DNA of 64,000 nt from Ideonella margarita (lineage in GTDB: Bacteria > Pseudomonadota > Gammaproteobacteria > Burkholderiales > Burkholderiaceae_C). The stretch lies in contig NZ_JBBUTI010000006.1 of the NCBI RefSeq assembly GCF_038066635.1, forward strand, positions 1 through 64,000, read 5' to 3'. A program made the position numbers and the translations under genes. This document shows, one piece after another, positions 60,404 to 64,000 of the stretch. A model generated the notes under the pieces. It saw only the letters and a list, made by a program, of their open reading frames with translations, did no database searches and was not told the origin of the DNA. Each line of letters opens with the position of its first letter. The first letter of the stretch is position 1.

Positions 60404-61312
60404 ATGTCGACCTTGTCTGCCCCTCGCCAACGCCTCGCGCTGTACCTTGACCTGATCCGCTGGAACCGCCCGGCCGGCTGGCTGTTGCTGCTGTGGCCGT
60501 CACTGACGGCCTTGTGGATCGCGGCCGATGGCTTTCCGGGCTGGCATCTGGTGAGCGTGTTCACGCTGGGCACCATCCTCATGCGCTCGGCCGGCTGCTG
60601 CGTGAATGACGTGGCCGACCGCGAGTTCGACCGCCACGTGAAGCGGACCGCCCAGCGCCCGGTCACCAGCGGTGCACTGGGCGTGAAAGAAGCGCTGACG
60701 GTAGGCGCCGTGCTGGCCGTGCTGGCCTTTGGCCTGGTGCTCACCACCAACCCGCCCACCATCCTGCTGTCGTTCGCCGCGCTGGCGGTGGCGGTGGTGT
60801 ACCCGTATGCCAAGCGGCTGGTGTCGATGCCGCAGGCGGTGCTGGGGGTGGCGTTCAGCTTCGGCATTCCGATGGCCTTCAGTGCCGTGCAGGGCGGGCG
60901 TGAAGCCAGCCTCGCCGCCGTGGGCGCCGCGGTGCCGCTGACCGCCTGGGCGCTGCTGGTGGCCAACCTGTTCTGGGTGCTGGCCTACGACACCGAATAC
61001 GCGATGGTCGACCGCGACGACGACCTGAAGATCGGCATCAAGACCTCGGCCATCACGCTGGGCCGCTTTGATGTGGCCGCCATCATGGCCTTCTACGCCA
61101 CCTACCTGGCGGCCTGGGGCTGGCTGAGCAGCCGCCTGGGCACGCCGCACGGCTGGCTGCTGGCCGGGCTGGCGGGCGCAGGTGCGCAGGCCGCCTGGCA
61201 CTACACGCTGATCCGCCAGCGCAGCCGCGACGGCTGCTTCAAGGCCTTCCGGCTGAACCACTGGGTGGGTTTTGCCGTGTTCGCAGGCACGGTGCTGGCG
61301 TACCTGCGCTGA
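60404..61312 (+). CDS. ubiA: 4-hydroxybenzoate octaprenyltransferase UbiA
   Basis: A 302-residue inner-membrane prenyltransferase that joins the polyprenyl chain to 4-hydroxybenzoate in ubiquinone synthesis. About eight membrane segments and two Asp-rich motifs: NDVADREFDRHVKRTAQRPV and DTEYAMVDRDDDLKIGIKTSAI, both full consensus. Start ATG 60404. Single gene. Confidence 0.95.
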   Translation: MSTLSAPRQRLALYLDLIRWNRPAGWLLLLWPSLTALWIAADGFPGWHLVSVFTLGTILMRSAGCCVNDVADREFDRHVKRTAQRPVTSGALGVKEALTVGAVLAVLAFGLVLTTNPPTILLSFAALAVAVVYPYAKRLVSMPQAVLGVAFSFGIPMAFSAVQGGREASLAAVGAAVPLTAWALLVANLFWVLAYDTEYAMVDRDDDLKIGIKTSAITLGRFDVAAIMAFYATYLAAWGWLSSRLGTPHGWLLAGLAGAGAQAAWHYTLIRQRSRDGCFKAFRLNHWVGFAVFAGTVLAYLR

Positions 61313-61335
61313 AGGCCGTCGGGGCCTCAAGGGCT

Positions 61336-62178
61336 TCAGGCGCCGCCGAACTCCCGGCCCAGCTCCTGCGCCCGCGTGGCCGCGGCGTGCAGCGCCTTCA
61401 CGAACGCCGGCTTCACGCCTTCAGCCTCCATCGTGGTGATGGCGGCGTGCGTGGTGCCGCCCTTCGAGGTGACGCGCTGGCGCAGCACCTCGGGCGATTC
61501 ATCCGACTGGCCGCACAGCGCGGCCGCGCCTGAGAACGTGCCCACCGCCAGGCGGCGCGCCTGCTCGGCGCTCAGACCCAGCGCGGTGCCGGCTTCGATC
61601 ATCGCCTCGACGAAGTAGAAGACATACGCCGGGCCTGAGCCCGACAGCGCCGTCACCGCGTCAAGGTGCGCTTCTTCATTCACCCACAGCGTGGTGCCGG
61701 TGGGCGCGAGCAAGGCTTCCACGCGCTGGCGCTCGTCCGCCGACACCGCCGCCGAGGCGAACAGGCCCGTCATGCCCTGCCCGATGAGCGCGGGCGTGTT
61801 GGGCATGGTGCGCACGATGCGCTGGCTGCCCGTGGCCGCCGCAATGGCCGCACTTGGAATGCCGGCCATGACTGACAGCTGCAAGGCCTGGCCCACGAAC
61901 TGCCGGCACGGCAGGGCCGCTTCCTGGAACATCTGCGGCTTGACGGCCCACACCACCACGCCGGCACTCAACAGTTCCGGACCGGCGGCCGCCAGCACCG
62001 TGATGCCGAAGCGCTCGCGCAGACGCTGCGCCTGCTCGGCGAAGGGCTCGACCACGGTGATCGACGTTGCCGGCTGGCCGGCCGACAGCAAGCCGCCGAT
62101 GACAGCGCTGGCCATGTTGCCGCCACCGATGAAGGCCACGCCAGACGCGCGGTCAGGGGAAGGATTTGCAGTGTTCAT
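61336..62178 (-). CDS. proC: Pyrroline-5-carboxylate reductase ProC
   Basis: A 280-residue NAD(P)H enzyme that makes the last step of proline synthesis. N-terminal dinucleotide motif VAFIGGGNMASAVIGGLL, MPNTPALIGQGMTGLF and the C-terminal P5CR signature DAVTALSGSGPAYVFYFVEAMIEAG. Normal length. Convergent with ubiA, 23 bp apart, and divergent from gdhA. Confidence 0.95.
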   Translation of the reverse strand: MNTANPSPDRASGVAFIGGGNMASAVIGGLLSAGQPATSITVVEPFAEQAQRLRERFGITVLAAAGPELLSAGVVVWAVKPQMFQEAALPCRQFVGQALQLSVMAGIPSAAIAAATGSQRIVRTMPNTPALIGQGMTGLFASAAVSADERQRVEALLAPTGTTLWVNEEAHLDAVTALSGSGPAYVFYFVEAMIEAGTALGLSAEQARRLAVGTFSGAAALCGQSDESPEVLRQRVTSKGGTTHAAITTMEAEGVKPAFVKALHAAATRAQELGREFGGA

Positions 62179-62232
62179 GCCCGGAGTTTAGGGGGTCATG
62201 CAAAGAGGCAATGACGGCATTGGACTGGGGTT

Positions 62233-62247
62233 ATGCAAATCTTGCAT
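62233..62247. promoter_or_regulatory. ATGCAA-ATC-TTGCAT dyad upstream of gdhA
   Basis: A perfect 6-bp dyad with 3-bp centre lies in the 177-bp gap between divergent proC and gdhA, about 109 bp before the gdhA start. It may be an operator for nitrogen or amino-acid control; no known regulator matches with confidence. Confidence 0.4.
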
Positions 62248-62355
62248 GTGCCTCCGTGACAAATTCGGCCTGCCCGGATCTAGAGTCCGCACCCATGCAG
62301 ACAACGCCGGCTCACGAGGCTTGGCCGGGGCTGCTTGAACCCTTAGGAGACACAC

Positions 62356-63630
62356 ATGAACGCACCTTTGTCCTTTGTCCACCCCACCGCTGACAGCCCC
62401 TGGGGCACCTACCTGATGCAGGTGGACCGCGTGGCCCCGTACCTCGGCCACCTCGCCCGCTGGATCGACACCCTCAAGCGCCCGAAGCGCGCGCTGATCG
62501 TCGACATCCCCATCGAGCTGGACGACGGCACCGTGGCCCACTTCGAGGGCTACCGCGTGCAGCACAACATGTCGCGCGGCCCGGGCAAGGGTGGCGTGCG
62601 TTACCACCCCGACGTGACGCTGGAAGAAGTGATGGCCCTGTCGGCCTGGATGAGCGTGAAGAACGCCGCGGTGAACCTGCCGTACGGCGGCGCCAAGGGC
62701 GGTATCCGGGTTGATCCGAAGAAGCTGTCGCACAAGGAGCTGGAGCGCATGACGCGCCGCTACACCAGCGAGATCGGCATCATCATCGGCCCGCAGCAAG
62801 ACATTCCGGCACCGGACGTGAACACCAACCCGCAGATCATGGCGTGGATGATGGACACGTACTCGATGAACACCGGCACCACCGCCACCGGCGTGGTCAC
62901 CGGCAAGCCGATCCACCTCGGTGGCTCGCTGGGCCGCGTCAAGGCCACCGGCCGCGGCGTGTTCGTCACCGGCCGTGAAGCCGCCCGCCGCATCAACCTG
63001 GAACTGAACGGCGCCCGCGTCGCGGTGCAGGGTTTTGGCAACGTGGGCTCGGCTGCGGCAGAGCTGTTCGTGCAGGCCGGCTCGAAGATCGTGGCAGCGC
63101 AAGACCACACCGGCACCATCTACAACGACAAGGGCCTGGACCTGGCTGAACTCATCCCGCACGTGAAGGCCACGGGCGGTGTGGGCGGCTTCAAGGGCGC
63201 CGACGTGATGAAGTCGGAAGAGTTCTGGGACGTCAACTGCGACATCCTGATCCCGGCTGCCCTGGAAGGCCAGATCACCGCTGACCGCGCGAACCGCGTG
63301 AAGGCCAAGCTGGTGCTGGAAGGCGCCAACGGCCCGACCGTGCCGAGCGCCGACGACATACTCGCCGAGCGTGGCGTTCTGGTGGTGCCCGACGTGATCT
63401 GCAACGCCGGTGGCGTGACGGTCTCGTACTTCGAATGGGTGCAGGACTTCTCCAGCTTCTTCTGGACCGAAGACGAGATCAATGTCCGCCTGGACAAGAT
63501 CATGGTCGGCGCCCTGAAGCGCATCTGGGAAGTGGCAGACCAGCACCGCATCACCCTGCGCACCGCCACCTTCGCCGTGGCCTGCGAGCGCATCCTGACG
63601 GCGCGTGAAGAGCGCGGTCTGTACCCTTGA
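62356..63630 (+). CDS. gdhA: Glutamate dehydrogenase (Glu/Leu/Phe/Val family)
   Basis: A 424-residue dehydrogenase for the interconversion of glutamate and 2-oxoglutarate plus ammonia. The substrate domain carries MSRGPGKGGVRYHPD and the catalytic Lys in LPYGGAKGGI; the Rossmann domain has VAVQGFGNVGSAAAELF. Length of about 420 residues fits the NAD-type hexameric group. AGGAG lies seven bases before ATG 62356. Strong terminator downstream. Confidence 0.93.
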   Translation: MNAPLSFVHPTADSPWGTYLMQVDRVAPYLGHLARWIDTLKRPKRALIVDIPIELDDGTVAHFEGYRVQHNMSRGPGKGGVRYHPDVTLEEVMALSAWMSVKNAAVNLPYGGAKGGIRVDPKKLSHKELERMTRRYTSEIGIIIGPQQDIPAPDVNTNPQIMAWMMDTYSMNTGTTATGVVTGKPIHLGGSLGRVKATGRGVFVTGREAARRINLELNGARVAVQGFGNVGSAAAELFVQAGSKIVAAQDHTGTIYNDKGLDLAELIPHVKATGGVGGFKGADVMKSEEFWDVNCDILIPAALEGQITADRANRVKAKLVLEGANGPTVPSADDILAERGVLVVPDVICNAGGVTVSYFEWVQDFSSFFWTEDEINVRLDKIMVGALKRIWEVADQHRITLRTATFAVACERILTAREERGLYP

Positions 63631-63692
63631 GGTGACACCACCTCGTTGCTTGAAGCCGTGATGCAGTGATGCACTGCGGCGTCATCGACAGC

Positions 63693-63717
63693 AGCCACCC
63701 CGCGGGGTGGCTTTTTT
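63693..63717 (+). terminator. Rho-independent terminator of gdhA
   Basis: Stem AGCCACCCC / GGGGTGGCT with loop GC, followed by six Ts, 63 bp after the gdhA stop. A classic intrinsic terminator. Confidence 0.93.
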
Positions 63718-63723
63718 CATGCG

Positions 63724-64000
63724 TCAGCGCAACACGCGATCAAGGTGGGCGCTGAAGTCAGCGGCATTGACGAAGCCCACCACCTGGTGCTGCCGCAGCT
63801 CTTGTCCGGCTCCGTCGAAGAAGGCGATGCCGGGCGGGCCGAACAAACCGAGCCGGCGCAGCAGGGCGCGGTCGGCCTCGCTGTGCGCGGTGACGTCGGC
63901 CTGCAGCAACTCGAAGCGGGCCATGCGCCGCTGCACCTCGGGCTCGCTGAAGGTGAAGCGCTGCATTTCCTCGCAGGCGGTGCACCAGTCAGCCGACACA
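63724..64000 (-). CDS. dsbD: Thiol:disulfide interchange protein DsbD, C-terminal domain (cut by window edge)
   Basis: The last 91 codons of a thioredoxin-like domain. SADWCTACEEM has the Cys pair of the DsbD C-terminal domain (ADWCVACK in E. coli), followed by FTFSEPEVQ and LLRRLGLFGPPGIAFFDGAG. DsbD moves electrons from cytoplasmic thioredoxin to periplasmic partners, including cytochrome c maturation. The membrane and N-terminal domains are off the right edge, so a stand-alone thioredoxin-like protein cannot be excluded. Confidence 0.85.
   Translation of the reverse strand, partial: VSADWCTACEEMQRFTFSEPEVQRRMARFELLQADVTAHSEADRALLRRLGLFGPPGIAFFDGAGQELRQHQVVGFVNAADFSAHLDRVLR

Overview
This is a compact, gene-dense, high-GC window with short intergenic gaps, many 4-bp start/stop overlaps and strong C/G third-position bias. 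Gene content suggests a betaproteobacterium of the order Burkholderiales, probably near Rubrivivax, Leptothrix or Roseateles: a rhizobial-type glycerol ABC transporter, an SHP/diheme cytochrome operon, a Tad pilus locus, ArfB, and ubiquinone synthesis by UbiA. That placement is inference from gene content and style. I see no insertion sequence, phage gene, CRISPR array, rRNA or tRNA.

Layout. 1-6.4 kb: the N-terminus of TonB, a TrhA/hemolysin III protein, a GNAT acetyltransferase, and a three-gene operon (TonB-dependent receptor, YfiR-like periplasmic protein, membrane GGDEF/EAL protein) that looks like an outer-membrane-coupled c-di-GMP switch. 6.4-16.7 kb: a complete glycerol regulon, with glpD-glpS-glpT-glpP-glpQ-glpU-glpV on the minus strand and glpR-glpK divergent, and a cluster of TTCG motifs between them that fits GlpR operators. 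Uptake is by an ABC importer, and no GlpF is visible. 16.7-28.9 kb: mostly single genes, namely two thioesterase/PAP2-type proteins, an acyl-CoA ligase, dbpA, a beta-helix lipoprotein, an EamA exporter, a TTC38-like protein, an amidase, and a LysR regulator divergent from two small unknown proteins. 29-32.6 kb: a five-gene operon for a c-type electron chain (SHP, diheme cytochrome c, cytochrome b561) with its own two-component system. 32.8-44.5 kb: housekeeping genes (aromatic aminotransferase, antiporter, glutathione peroxidase, DedA, alr, thioesterase, arfB, dps, OPT transporter, prfC).

44.5-60.3 kb is the most unusual part: a Tad (Flp) type IVc pilus locus arranged as two divergent operons. 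The minus operon runs flp, an OmpA-like protein, a TadG-like protein, two unknown exported proteins, TadE, a second tiny prepilin-like protein, cpaB, secretin, an FHA-TadA fusion, tadB, tadC and a DUF192 protein. The plus operon holds an apolipoprotein N-acyltransferase homologue, a second TadE-like pseudopilin, a small lipoprotein and a secreted coiled-coil protein. A second DUF192 gene lies at the other end. No prepilin peptidase (TadV), TadZ or TadD is visible. I infer that the N-acyltransferase homologue serves the lipoprotein encoded in its own operon.

60.4-64 kb: ubiA, proC, a glutamate dehydrogenase with a clear terminator, and the C-terminal thioredoxin domain of DsbD running off the right edge.
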